64,000 nt of DNA, from contig NZ_JACHGV010000005.1 of the NCBI RefSeq assembly GCF_014202475.1, positions 1 to 64,000 on the forward strand, in the 5' to 3' direction. Positions within the stretch are counted from its first letter, which is position 1; every line of letters starts with the position of its first letter. The position numbers and the translations under genes are program-made. Under the pieces are notes generated by a model. The model was given only the letters and a program-made list of their open reading frames with translations. It was not told the DNA's origin and searched no databases. Positions 16,442 through 24,839 of this stretch are shown here, piece by piece. The DNA is from Streptomyces paradoxus (GTDB lineage: Bacteria; Actinomycetota; Actinomycetes; Streptomycetales; Streptomycetaceae).

Positions 16442-17995
16442 TTACAGCGCCTGGGGGTACGTGAAGAAGCGGTCGGGGTCGTACTGCTTCTTCAGCTTCG
16501 TCAGACGGGCTGCCGCGTCCCCGTAGTACGCCTTGCGCCAGTCGGTCAGGGTCGGGTCCGTGTAGTTCTGGTAGGCCGCACCCGAGGCGTAGGGGCGCAT
16601 CGACTTGTGGGCGGCGGCCAGCCAGTCGCGGGCTGTCGCACCGCTCGTGCCGGCCCGCCACGCGGCGATGTACTGGGCCAGCATGCGGGAGCGGCGGTGG
16701 ACGAACGCCGTGGACGTGGGGGAGACGCGGTTGACCGCTCCGCCGAGGGCGGTCAGCGCGATGCTGCCCGTGCCGCCGCGCACCGACCCGATCTGCGAGA
16801 GCAGCGTGCGGATGCCGGCCGTGGACAGGGAGCGGTCGAAGAAGTCCGACGCCGCCGCGTACGTCTCACGGCCCAGCGCGCCCTTCGGGGAACGCCCCGG
16901 GGTCGAACCGGGCAGATGGCACTGGGCGTCCGTCGGGAACGAGGAGCAGCCGGCGTACACCTCCATCGACTCCTCGTACGAGCGGCGCTTGAGGGAGACG
17001 CTGCGGGCCGGGGCGCCGACGCGGTCGGCCAGGCGGTCGACGGCGTTCTTCAGCTCGCCGTAGGTGCCGAGGGAGAACGCCGCGACCGAGACCGTCGGGG
17101 TGCCGCCCGCGGCATTCGCCAGGTGCAGGGACGACCAGATCTCGTCGGGCTGTGAAGGGCCCCATTCCTGCCAGGCCTTCACCACCGCGGCCGCCCTGGA
17201 CCAGGGCCAGGACAGGTACGCCGAGACACCCTGTGGTGCCGGGTGGGTCTTGAAGTGCAGCTCCGTGACCACGCCGAAGTTGCCGTTGCCGGCGCCGCGC
17301 AGGGCCCAGAAGAGGTCCTTGTTCTCCCGGGCGTCGGCGGTGAGCTGCTTGCCGTCGGCGGTGATCAGGGTGGCCCGGGTGAGGCTGTCGCAGGTCAGGC
17401 CGTAGGCGCGGGAGACCACGCCGTGGCCGCCGCCGAGGGTGAGGCCCGAGACGCCGACCGTCGGGCACGAGCCGGCGGGGATGGTGACGCCCTTGGCGGC
17501 CAGGGCGCGGTAGACGTCGATGAGTTTGGCGCCGGCGCCGACCACCGCGGTGGTGCCGGATGCCCGGACGCGGCTGAGTTTCGACACGTCGATGATCAGG
17601 CGGCCGTCGCCGGAGGACCAGCCGGCGTAGGAGTGGCCGCCGTTGCGGATCGCCACGCGCAGGGCGTGGGCGCGGGCGTAGGCCAGGGTCGTGCGGATGT
17701 CCTCCGGGTGGGACACGTACGCGACGGCGGCCGGCTTCAGGCTGTCGAAGCGGGTGTTGTAGAGCTGCCGGGCCGCGGGCCAGTCGGCGTCGCCCGGGCG
17801 GACCAGGGGGCCGTCGAGGTCGCGGGCCAGGGCGGACCAGCCGGCGGCGGTGGCTCTCGACGTGGTCGTGGTGCGCGAGGCGTTGGAGGCCGTGGCCCCG
17901 GAGCGGTTGCCCGACTGGGTGCAGGCGGTGGTCAAGGGGGTCGCGGCCGCGGCGATCGCCGCCGTGCCGGCTGTGAGGATCGTGCGCCGTTCCAT
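16442..17995 (-). CDS. Exported FAD-dependent oxidase, berberine-bridge-enzyme type
   Basis: A 517-residue FAD-binding (PCMH + BBE) oxidase. The start MERRTILTAG with an Ala/Thr-rich core and TTAC suggests Tat-type export, possibly as a lipoprotein. The PCMH domain carries NGGHSYAG, whose His usually binds the 8-alpha carbon of FAD, and GSCPTVGVSG, whose Cys aligns with the 6-S-cysteinyl residue, so bicovalent flavin is predicted. The BBE segment ends in YYGDAAARLTKLKKQYDPD. The ATG at 17995 has GGGAGG 4 nt upstream. Likely substrates are sugars, oligosaccharides or secondary metabolites. Confidence 0.9.
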   Translation of the reverse strand: MERRTILTAGTAAIAAAATPLTTACTQSGNRSGATASNASRTTTTSRATAAGWSALARDLDGPLVRPGDADWPAARQLYNTRFDSLKPAAVAYVSHPEDIRTTLAYARAHALRVAIRNGGHSYAGWSSGDGRLIIDVSKLSRVRASGTTAVVGAGAKLIDVYRALAAKGVTIPAGSCPTVGVSGLTLGGGHGVVSRAYGLTCDSLTRATLITADGKQLTADARENKDLFWALRGAGNGNFGVVTELHFKTHPAPQGVSAYLSWPWSRAAAVVKAWQEWGPSQPDEIWSSLHLANAAGGTPTVSVAAFSLGTYGELKNAVDRLADRVGAPARSVSLKRRSYEESMEVYAGCSSFPTDAQCHLPGSTPGRSPKGALGRETYAAASDFFDRSLSTAGIRTLLSQIGSVRGGTGSIALTALGGAVNRVSPTSTAFVHRRSRMLAQYIAAWRAGTSGATARDWLAAAHKSMRPYASGAAYQNYTDPTLTDWRKAYYGDAAARLTKLKKQYDPDRFFTYPQAL

Positions 17996-18088
17996 GGGGC
18001 CTCCCGGTGGTTCCGTCCTGGGAGACGGGGCGGTGGGGGTCAGGGTTCCATGGTCCGGCCCCGGGCGGAACATCGTCCGCCACGGGTC

Positions 18089-18277
18089 TCAAGGCGTCGC
18101 GTGCCGCTCCGCGTCCGTGCGGGCCTGGCTTCTGGCTCTTCGTGCCGGGCCGCGCCAGCCGCAGCTGCAATGGGCCATGCAGAAGCGGCCCTTCTCCATG
18201 GTCGTCGTGCGGTGTTCCGGGAGGTTGGGGGGAGTTTCCAGCCCGTCCTGCTGCGCCACGCCGACAACGTTACCCAC
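18089..18277 (-). CDS. Small Cys-containing protein, unknown function
   Basis: A 62-residue protein, or 36 residues if translated from the ATG at 18199. It contains a C-x3-H-C-x-C-G-W cluster (FCMAHCSCGWRG) followed by a basic helix (ARRARSQARTDAERH), which suggests a small metal-binding or RNA-binding protein. Similar short proteins occur in Streptomyces, from memory. The GTG start has no visible ribosome binding site, so the start is uncertain. It sits alone between the flavin oxidase and the lipoprotein gene. Confidence 0.5.
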   Translation of the reverse strand: MGNVVGVAQQDGLETPPNLPEHRTTTMEKGRFCMAHCSCGWRGPARRARSQARTDAERHATP

Positions 18278-18396
18278 CCCGGGTGAAGAGTTCGTACGGC
18301 GGTCGGGGCGGGCTCGCGTGACGGGGGAACATACCCGTCGTTAACCGGAACAACAGGGGGCCCGTGACGGACGTACCGGCTGGGGGTAGGCAGGCG

Positions 18397-19248
18397 ATGA
18401 CTGGGCGGCAGCGCGAACGGCGGCGCGGGCGGGCGGGTGCGGCGGTCGTCGCGGCCGCGGTCCTGACCGGGGCGGGGCTCGGGACCACGGGGTGTGCCGG
18501 GGGTGACGCGGTCGCCGGGGACTCCCGCGGCGGGGACGCGGTCGCAGCGCTGCGGCAGGCGGCCGGCCGGCTGGTGGGCGCGGGGAGTTCCAAGGCCCGT
18601 ACGTCGATGGAGATGGCCGCCGGCGGGACCCGGGTGACCATCCGGGGCGCCGGGGTGTACGACTACCGGAAGCGGATGGGGCGGCTGAAGGTGCTGCTGC
18701 CGCAGGATCCCGCGGGAGCCGCGAAGCGCCGGCCGATCACCGAACTGCTCGCGCCGGGCGCGCTGTTCATGAAGAACCGGGGTGCCGGTGTGCCCCCGGA
18801 CAAGTGGGTGCGGGTGGACACGCGGACCCTGTCCGACGGGAACCTCGTCACCGGCGGGGCCACCGATCCGTTCACGGCGGCCGAGGTGCTGCTCGGGACA
18901 CGCACGGCGGTGTACGTGGGCAGGACGGAGGTCGCGGGTACCGGAGTGCGGCACTACCGGGGGACGGCGGACCTCGGTGACGCGGCCCGGCGTGCCTCGG
19001 ACGGGAACAAGGGCTCCCTGAAGGCGGCGGCCGGCGGGTTCGCCACCGCCGCGGTGCCGTTCGACGCCTACCTCGACGACGAGGGCCGCATCCGCAAGGT
19101 CAGGCACCGCTTCAGCTTCCTGAACGGGCAGCAGAAGAGCCCGGTGGCCGTCGCCTCGACCACGCTGCTCTACGATTTCGGGGCTCCGGCGCGCGTACGC
19201 CTGCCCGCAGCCGACGACATCTACGCGGGCGAGATCGCCGAGGAGTGA
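18397..19248 (+). CDS. LppX/LprG-like lipoprotein
   Basis: A 283-residue lipoprotein from ATG at 18397 (a GTG at 18364 would add 11 residues and also has a purine run). The signal is basic (TGRQRERRRGR), then hydrophobic, ending in a lipobox GTTGC. The mature part looks like the mycobacterial LppX/LprG half-barrel: a long amphipathic helix, then strands including YDYRKRMGRLKVLLP and a last strand TTLLYDFGAPARVRLP. Such proteins carry lipids or anchor envelope factors. It is monocistronic. Confidence 0.85.
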   Translation: MTGRQRERRRGRAGAAVVAAAVLTGAGLGTTGCAGGDAVAGDSRGGDAVAALRQAAGRLVGAGSSKARTSMEMAAGGTRVTIRGAGVYDYRKRMGRLKVLLPQDPAGAAKRRPITELLAPGALFMKNRGAGVPPDKWVRVDTRTLSDGNLVTGGATDPFTAAEVLLGTRTAVYVGRTEVAGTGVRHYRGTADLGDAARRASDGNKGSLKAAAGGFATAAVPFDAYLDDEGRIRKVRHRFSFLNGQQKSPVAVASTTLLYDFGAPARVRLPAADDIYAGEIAEE

Positions 19249-19339
19249 CCGGCGTGAACTAGCCCGTCCGTGCCATGCGCGGTGTGTAGGCCGCTCCCTA
19301 CTCTAGGAAGCCGGTGACGGCAGAGATGAGGTGATGCAC

Positions 19340-19507
19340 GTGGCTCCGGTCGGCGGTACGGCAGTTCAGGACCACGTGGCCCTCGCCGAGATCGAGCTGT
19401 GCGGAGAGCTGATCATCGCCGCCTCGGCCGCCCAGGAGCGGCTCAGCCTGGAGAGCATCGACGAGGTGCTGAAAGTCGCCGAGGAGCGGGACTCCTCCAG
19501 ACGCTGA
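19340..19507 (+). CDS. Small conserved-looking protein, 55 residues
   Basis: An ORF with GTG at 19340, preceded 6 nt upstream by GAGGTGA; an ATG two codons earlier (19334) is an alternative. The product is acidic and helical: AEIELCGELIIAASAAQERL followed by SLESIDEVLKVAEER. Codon use is strongly GC3-biased, unlike a random frame. I recall similar short proteins in Streptomyces but no function. It is convergent with csoR, with 30 nt between their ends. Confidence 0.7.
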   Translation: MAPVGGTAVQDHVALAEIELCGELIIAASAAQERLSLESIDEVLKVAEERDSSRR

Positions 19508-19537
19508 ATCAGGGTGTCCGTCGGGGCCGGGCCCGGT

Positions 19538-19915
19538 TCACGTCCGCAGCATGCGGGCGATCGCCTGGGTCGCCTCCTTCACCTTCGCGTCGATCTCGTC
19601 ACCGCCCTTGAGGGCCGCGTCGGCGACGCAGTGCCGCAGGTGCTCCTCCAGGAGCTGGAGGGCGAAGGACTGCAGGGCCTTGGTGGAGGCGGAGACCTGC
19701 GTGAGTATGTCGATGCAGTAGACGTCCTCGTCGACCATGCGCTGCAGGCCGCGGATCTGGCCCTCGATGCGGCGCAGGCGCTTGAGGTGTTCGTCCTTCT
19801 GCTTGTGGTAACCGTGCACGCCGTGGTCGTGATCGGTCGTCACCTCGGCCCCGGAGGCGTCTGCGTTTCCGGGGGTGACATGTGCGACATCTGTCGTGTC
19901 GGTCACGTCCGTCAT
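19538..19915 (-). CDS. csoR: Copper-sensing transcriptional repressor CsoR
   Basis: A 125-residue repressor of the CsoR/RcnR family. The conserved helix HLKRLRRIEGQIRGLQRM is present, and the Cu(I) ligands are C67, H92 and C96 (the C-x24-H-x3-C spacing of CsoR). The start at 19915 has AGGAGG 4 nt upstream. An operator-like palindrome lies 31 nt upstream at 19946-19964, so it should repress itself and be released by Cu(I). It corresponds in position to the copper-sensing CsoR characterised in S. lividans. A His/Asp-rich amino-terminal tail is present. Confidence 0.95.
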   Translation of the reverse strand: MTDVTDTTDVAHVTPGNADASGAEVTTDHDHGVHGYHKQKDEHLKRLRRIEGQIRGLQRMVDEDVYCIDILTQVSASTKALQSFALQLLEEHLRHCVADAALKGGDEIDAKVKEATQAIARMLRT

Positions 19916-19945
19916 CGCTTCCTCCTGGTGGGCAGTGGGTGAACT

Positions 19946-19964
19946 TATACCCCTGGTGGGTATA
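19946..19964. promoter_or_regulatory. CsoR operator
   Basis: TATACCC (19946-19952) and GGGTATA (19958-19964) are perfect arms around CTGGT, matching the known TATACCC-N5-GGGTATA type of CsoR site. It lies in the csoR promoter and faces the divergent DUF47-pit operon 150 nt away. Confidence 0.88.
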
Positions 19965-20119
19965 TGGTACCGAACTTTGCCGGGTATACGGCCCTGGGAA
20001 CCGCCCCCGTGCTCATCACTTTGCCCGATGGGCGACACTGGTGGGCGGCCCGATAGCCGTGGCCGGATGATGCGCCTAGCATCAGCCTGACCGAAGCCGA
20101 AACACCTCGAGGACCCCAC

Positions 20120-20740
20120 GTGCGCTTTCGTCTGACCCCCAGGGAGACGAGCTTCTACGACATGTTCGCCGCCTCCGCGGACAACATCGTCACGGGCTCG
20201 AAGCTCCTGATGGAACTGCTCGGGGCGGACACCGCCGGCCGGGCCGAGATCGCAGAGCGTATGCGGGCAGCGGAACACGCAGGTGACGACGCCACGCACG
20301 CGATCTTCCACCAGCTGAACTCCTCCTTCATCACGCCGTTCGACCGCGAGGACATCTACTCCCTCGCCTCGTCGCTCGACGACATCATGGACTTCATGGA
20401 GGAGGCCGTCGACCTGGTCGTCCTCTACAACGTCGAGGAACTGCCCAAGGGCGTCGACCAGCAGATCGAGGTGCTGGCGCGCGCGGCCGAGCTCACGGCC
20501 GAGGCGATGCCGCACCTGCGGACGATGGAGAACCTCACCGAGTACTGGATCGAGGTCAACCGGCTGGAGAACCAGGCCGACCAGATCCACCGCAAGCTGC
20601 TGGCGCACCTTTTCAACGGCAAGTACGACGCCATGGACGTCCTGAAGCTCAAGCAGATCGTGGACGTGCTGGAGGAAGCGGCGGACGCGTTCGAGCACGT
20701 GGCGAACACGGTGGAGACCATCGCCGTCAAGGAGTCCTGA
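20120..20740 (+). CDS. DUF47 PhoU-like phosphate transport regulator
   Basis: A 206-residue all-helical protein of the DUF47 family, related to PhoU. Two repeats carry the acidic metal-binding motifs (EHAGDDATHAIFHQL, FDREDIYSLASSLDDIMD; ENQADQIHRKLL, DVLEEAADAFEHVAN). DUF47 genes usually sit before pit and modulate Pit activity. The GTG at 20120 has a GAGGA element 6 nt upstream. It is 8 nt from the pit gene and surely co-transcribed. Confidence 0.95.
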   Translation: MRFRLTPRETSFYDMFAASADNIVTGSKLLMELLGADTAGRAEIAERMRAAEHAGDDATHAIFHQLNSSFITPFDREDIYSLASSLDDIMDFMEEAVDLVVLYNVEELPKGVDQQIEVLARAAELTAEAMPHLRTMENLTEYWIEVNRLENQADQIHRKLLAHLFNGKYDAMDVLKLKQIVDVLEEAADAFEHVANTVETIAVKES

Positions 20741-20748
20741 GCCCTTCA

Positions 20749-21746
20749 TGGACACCTTCGCACTGGTCGTGACCATCGCGGTCGCGCTCTTCTTCACGTA
20801 CACCAACGGCTTTCACGATTCGGCGAACGCGATCGCCACATCCGTCTCGACGCGGGCGCTGACGCCGAAGGCCGCGCTGGCCATGGCCGCGGTCATGAAC
20901 CTCGCCGGTGCCTTCATGGGCTCCGGGGTCGCCAAGACCGTCAGCGAGGGGCTGATCCAGACACCGACCGGGTCGAAGGGGATGGGCATCCTCTTCGCCG
21001 CGCTGGTCGGCGCGATCGTCTGGAACCTCATCACCTGGTACTTCGGGCTGCCGTCCTCCTCCTCGCACGCGCTGTTCGGCGGCATGGTCGGGGCGGCGCT
21101 GGCCGGCGGGACGACCGTCTACTGGAGCGGGGTGCTGGAAAAGGTCGTCATCCCGATGTTCGTGTCCCCGGTGGTCGGGATGCTGGCCGGCTACCTCGTG
21201 ATGACCGCGATCCTGTGGATATTCAGGAAGGCGAACCCGCACAAGGCCAAGCGCGGGTTCCGCATAGCGCAGACCGTCTCGGCGGCCGGCATGGCGCTGG
21301 GGCACGGTCTGCAGGACGCGCAGAAGACCATGGGCATCGTGGTGATGGCGCTCGTCATCGCCGATGTCGAGGACTACGGCGATCCGATTCCGGTGTGGGT
21401 CAAGGTCGCCTGTGCGGTGATGCTGTCGCTGGGGACGTACGCCGGCGGTTGGCGGATCATGCGGACGCTGGGGCGGAAGATCATCGAGCTGGACCCGCCG
21501 CAGGGCTTCGCGGCGGAGACGACCGGGGCGTCGATCATGTTCACCACGGCGTTCCTGTTCAAGGCGCCGATCTCCACCACCCATGTGATCACCTCCGCGA
21601 TCATGGGTGTCGGGGCGACGAAGCGGGTGAACGCCGTGCGGTGGGGTGTCGCCAAGAACATCATTCTCGGCTGGTTCATCACGATGCCGGCCGCGGCGAT
21701 CGTGGCCGCGGCGTCCTTCGGGATCGTGAACCTGGCGTTCCTGTAG
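20749..21746 (+). CDS. pit: Low-affinity inorganic phosphate transporter Pit
   Basis: A 332-residue transporter with about ten membrane helices. The PHO4/Pit signature occurs twice: FFTYTNGFHDSANAIATSVSTR near the start and GHGLQDAQKTMGIV in the middle, as in the duplicated Pit fold. GLPSSSSHALFGG and APISTTHVITSAIMG are the matching second motifs. It imports metal-phosphate complexes with protons. It follows the DUF47 gene and corresponds in position to pitH2 of S. coelicolor. A bidirectional terminator follows. Confidence 0.96.
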
Positions 21747-21771
21747 CCGGTCCGGTACCACCGCGCACGCG

Positions 21772-21809
21772 AAAAGGCCCGCCCCTGGGAGCAGGGGCGG
21801 GCCCTTTTT
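21772..21809. terminator. Bidirectional terminator between pit and pstB
   Basis: GGCCCGCCCCTG (21776-21787) pairs with CAGGGGCGGGCC (21792-21803), flanked by AAAA on the left and TTTTT on the right. It serves both convergent genes. Confidence 0.93.
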
Positions 21810-21863
21810 CGGCCTCGCGGTGGCACCGCCATGCAGCACCGCGAGGAGTCGGCGGGGTCCGGC

Positions 21864-22640
21864 TCAGCCGAAGCGGCCGGAGATGTAGTCCTCCGTGGCC
21901 TGGACCGACGGGTTGGAGAAGATCCGCTCCGTGTCGTCGATCTCTATGAGCTTGCCGGGCTGGCCGACCGCCGCGAGGTTGAAGAACGCCGTGCGGTCGG
22001 AGACGCGGGCCGCCTGCTGCATGTTGTGCGTCACGATGACGATCGTGAAGCGCTCCTTGAGCTCGCCGATCAGGTCCTCGATCGCGAGCGTGGAGATCGG
22101 GTCGAGCGCCGAGCAGGGCTCGTCCATGAGCAGGACGTTCGGCTCGACCGCGATCGCCCGCGCGATGCACAGGCGCTGCTGCTGGCCACCGGAGAGGCCC
22201 GAGCCGGGCTTGTTCAGACGGTCCTTGACCTCGTTCCAGAGGTTCGCGCCCTTGAGGGAGCGCTCGACGATGTCCGCCAGCTCGCTCTTCTTGTAGTTGC
22301 CGTTCAGCCGCAGACCGGCCGCCACGTTGTCGAAGATCGACATCGTGGGGAACGGGTTCGGCCGCTGGAACACCATGCCGACCTCGCGGCGGACCGACAC
22401 CGGGTCGATGCCCGTGCCGTAGAGGTCCTCGTCGTCGAGGAGCACCTTGCCCTCGACCCGGCCGCCGGCCGTGACCTCGTGCATCCGGTTCAGGGTGCGC
22501 AGGAACGTCGACTTGCCGCAGCCGGACGGGCCGATGAACGCCGTCACCGAGCGCGGCTCGACGGTCATCGAGATGTCCTCGATCGCCTTGTGGGAGCCGT
22601 AGTAGGCGGTCAGTCCGCTTACATCGATTCGCTTGGCCAT
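21864..22640 (-). CDS. pstB: Phosphate ABC transporter ATP-binding protein PstB
   Basis: A 258-residue ATPase with Walker A at 37-45 (GPSGCGKST), signature LSGGQQQR near 149-156 and Walker B LLMDEPCSALDP. GMVFQRPNPFPTMSIFDNVA is the PstB-specific Q-loop region. It energises high-affinity phosphate import with PstA and PstC. It is the last gene of the leftward operon pstS-pstC-pstA-pstB and starts 42 nt after pstA. The terminator shared with pit follows. Confidence 0.97.
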   Translation of the reverse strand: MAKRIDVSGLTAYYGSHKAIEDISMTVEPRSVTAFIGPSGCGKSTFLRTLNRMHEVTAGGRVEGKVLLDDEDLYGTGIDPVSVRREVGMVFQRPNPFPTMSIFDNVAAGLRLNGNYKKSELADIVERSLKGANLWNEVKDRLNKPGSGLSGGQQQRLCIARAIAVEPNVLLMDEPCSALDPISTLAIEDLIGELKERFTIVIVTHNMQQAARVSDRTAFFNLAAVGQPGKLIEIDDTERIFSNPSVQATEDYISGRFG

Positions 22641-22682
22641 TACTACTTCACTTCCAGACTCAGTCAGTCGCTGTGGCCGCCG

Positions 22683-23738
22683 TCAGCGACCGGTCTTCGG
22701 GGCCTTCCAGCGGGCGATCCCGCGGGCCACCAGGTTCAGGATCATCACGAAGGCGATCAGCGTGAGGGACGCCGCCCACGCCCGGTCGTACGCCGTGACC
22801 TCGCCCGACCCGTACTGCTGGTAGATGTACAGCGGGAGCGACGCCTGCGCACCCTCGAAGGGGTTGGCGTTGATGAACTTGCTGCCGAACACCAGGAGCA
22901 GCACGGGCGCGGTCTCACCGGCGATACGGGCGATCGACAGCATGATGCCGGTGGTGATGCCCCCGAGGGAGGTCGGCAGGACCACCTTCAGGATGGTGCG
23001 CCACTTGGGCACGCCGAGCGCCAGAGAGGCTTCGCGCAACTCGTTCGGGACGAGCTTGAGCATCTCCTCCGTGGAGCGGACCACGACCGGCATCATCAGG
23101 ATCGCGAGGGCGAGCGAGCCGGCGAAGCCGAAGGGCTCCATCTCGAACATCAGCATGAGGCTGAGGATGAACAGGCCGGCGACGATCGACGGGATGCCGG
23201 TCATGACGTCGACGAAGAAGGTGACAGCCCGGGCGAGGTTGCCGCGCCCGTACTCCACCAGGTAGATCGCGGTGAGCACGCCGACCGGCGCGGCGATCAG
23301 CGTGGCGAGGCCGACCTGCTCCAGCGTGCCGAGAATGGCGTGGTAGATGCCGCCGCCCGTCTCCGAGTCGGCCACCACGCCCATCGAGTGGGTCAGGAAG
23401 TAGACGTCGAGGACCTTCACGCCGCGTTGGACGGTCGACCAGACCAGCGAGGCCAGCGGCACCACGGCGAGCAGGAACGCGACCCACACCAGCGAGGTGA
23501 CCACGCGGTCCTTGGCCTGGCGGCGGTTCTCGACCCGGGCCGCGATCACGTACGTACCGAGGACGTACAGGATCGCGGCGATCAGTGCCCACTGGATGCT
23601 GCTGTGCAGTCCGGCGGCGGCGCTGATGCCGATTCCGAGGGCGACGGATCCGGCGGCGATGGCCCACGGAGCCCACTTGGGCAGCTGGCCGCCGCGCAGG
23701 GTGCTGGGGCGCTTCGGGGTGATGGTTGCGGTGCTCAT
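22683..23738 (-). CDS. pstA: Phosphate ABC transporter permease PstA
   Basis: A 351-residue permease with a ~75-residue cytoplasmic and two-helix extension before the usual six-helix core. The EAA loop reads ELREASLALGVPKWRTILKVVLP and the coupling region ARIAGETAPVLL. FVDVMTGIPSIVAGLF is the PstA/PstC hallmark. Its ATG overlaps the pstC stop by 4 nt. It forms the transmembrane channel with PstC. Confidence 0.97.
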   Translation of the reverse strand: MSTATITPKRPSTLRGGQLPKWAPWAIAAGSVALGIGISAAAGLHSSIQWALIAAILYVLGTYVIAARVENRRQAKDRVVTSLVWVAFLLAVVPLASLVWSTVQRGVKVLDVYFLTHSMGVVADSETGGGIYHAILGTLEQVGLATLIAAPVGVLTAIYLVEYGRGNLARAVTFFVDVMTGIPSIVAGLFILSLMLMFEMEPFGFAGSLALAILMMPVVVRSTEEMLKLVPNELREASLALGVPKWRTILKVVLPTSLGGITTGIMLSIARIAGETAPVLLLVFGSKFINANPFEGAQASLPLYIYQQYGSGEVTAYDRAWAASLTLIAFVMILNLVARGIARWKAPKTGR

Positions 23739-24736
23739 GCGTTGGCCCCCGAGTACTCCTTGCGGCGGGCGATGATCGCGCGGGCCGCGCCGTTGACCAG
23801 CAGGGTGATGACGAACAGGACCAGGCCGGAGGCGATCAGCGCGTCACGGCCGAACTCGGTGGCCTCGCTGAACTTGCTGGCGATGTTCTGGGCGAACGTA
23901 CCGCCGCCCGGGTCGAGCAGGCTGGCGTGGATCAGGAAGTCGGGGGAGAGCACGGTGGCGACGGCCATCGTTTCGCCGAGGGCGCGGCCGAGGCCGAGCA
24001 TCGAGGCGGAGATGATGCCGGAGCGGCCGAAGGGGATGACCGCCATGCGGATCACTTCCCAGCGGGTGGCCCCGAGGGCCAGGGCGGCCTCCTCGTGCAT
24101 CTGCGGTACCTGGCGGAAGACCTCACGGCTCACGTTGGTGATGATCGGCAGGATCATGATCGCGAGCAGGATGCCCACGGTGAGCATGGAGCGTGCGGCG
24201 CCGCCCTGCCAGGAGAAGACGCCGGTCCAGCCGAGGTAGTCGTTCAGCCAGCCGAAGAGGCCGTTCATGTGCGGCACGAGGATCAGGGCGCCCCAGAGGC
24301 CGTAGACGATGGACGGCACGGCGGCGAGCAGGTCGATCACATAGGCGATCGGGCCGCGCAGCCGGCGCGGGGCGTAGTGCGTCAGGAACAGCGCGATGGC
24401 GACCGATACCGGGACCGCGATGACCATGGCGATGATCGAGGAGACGATCGTGCCGTAGGCCAGGACCGCGATGCCGAAGACCGGCGGGTTGACCCCGGTG
24501 TTCCATTCGAACGTGGTCAGGAAGTTGCCGTCGTCCTCGCTGATGGCGAGGACCGCGCGGTAGGTGAGGAAGCCCGCGATCGCGGCCATGATCACCAGCA
24601 GCAGAATGCCCGAGCCACGGGAGAGACCGAGGAAGATCCTGTCTCCGGGCCGGGTGGCTCCACGGGCCGCGCGCTTCTGCTCGGCCGTGGGCGGCTGGGT
24701 GGGGGGAGGTGCGTCAGCTATCTGTGTTGTGTCCAT
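23735..24736 (-). CDS. pstC: Phosphate ABC transporter permease PstC
   Basis: A 333-residue permease. The core shows VIDLLAAVPSIVYGLWG, the EAA loop MHEEAALALGATRWEVIRMAVIP and LGRALGETMAVA. I start it at the ATG at 24736 because GGAGAA lies 5 nt upstream; the frame is open a further 9 codons. It is preceded by pstS with about 100 nt between them, room for a hairpin that could raise PstS relative to the permeases. Confidence 0.97.
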   Translation of the reverse strand: MDTTQIADAPPPTQPPTAEQKRAARGATRPGDRIFLGLSRGSGILLLVIMAAIAGFLTYRAVLAISEDDGNFLTTFEWNTGVNPPVFGIAVLAYGTIVSSIIAMVIAVPVSVAIALFLTHYAPRRLRGPIAYVIDLLAAVPSIVYGLWGALILVPHMNGLFGWLNDYLGWTGVFSWQGGAARSMLTVGILLAIMILPIITNVSREVFRQVPQMHEEAALALGATRWEVIRMAVIPFGRSGIISASMLGLGRALGETMAVATVLSPDFLIHASLLDPGGGTFAQNIASKFSEATEFGRDALIASGLVLFVITLLVNGAARAIIARRKEYSGANA

Positions 24737-24839
24737 CGGGTTCTCCGGTCTGCGGAACCGCACGTGCTGTGCGGCTCTTGGCGGCGGTGCACCGGACGGT
24801 GCGGTCCGGTCCCGCTGGGGAGACCGGACCGCACTCGGG

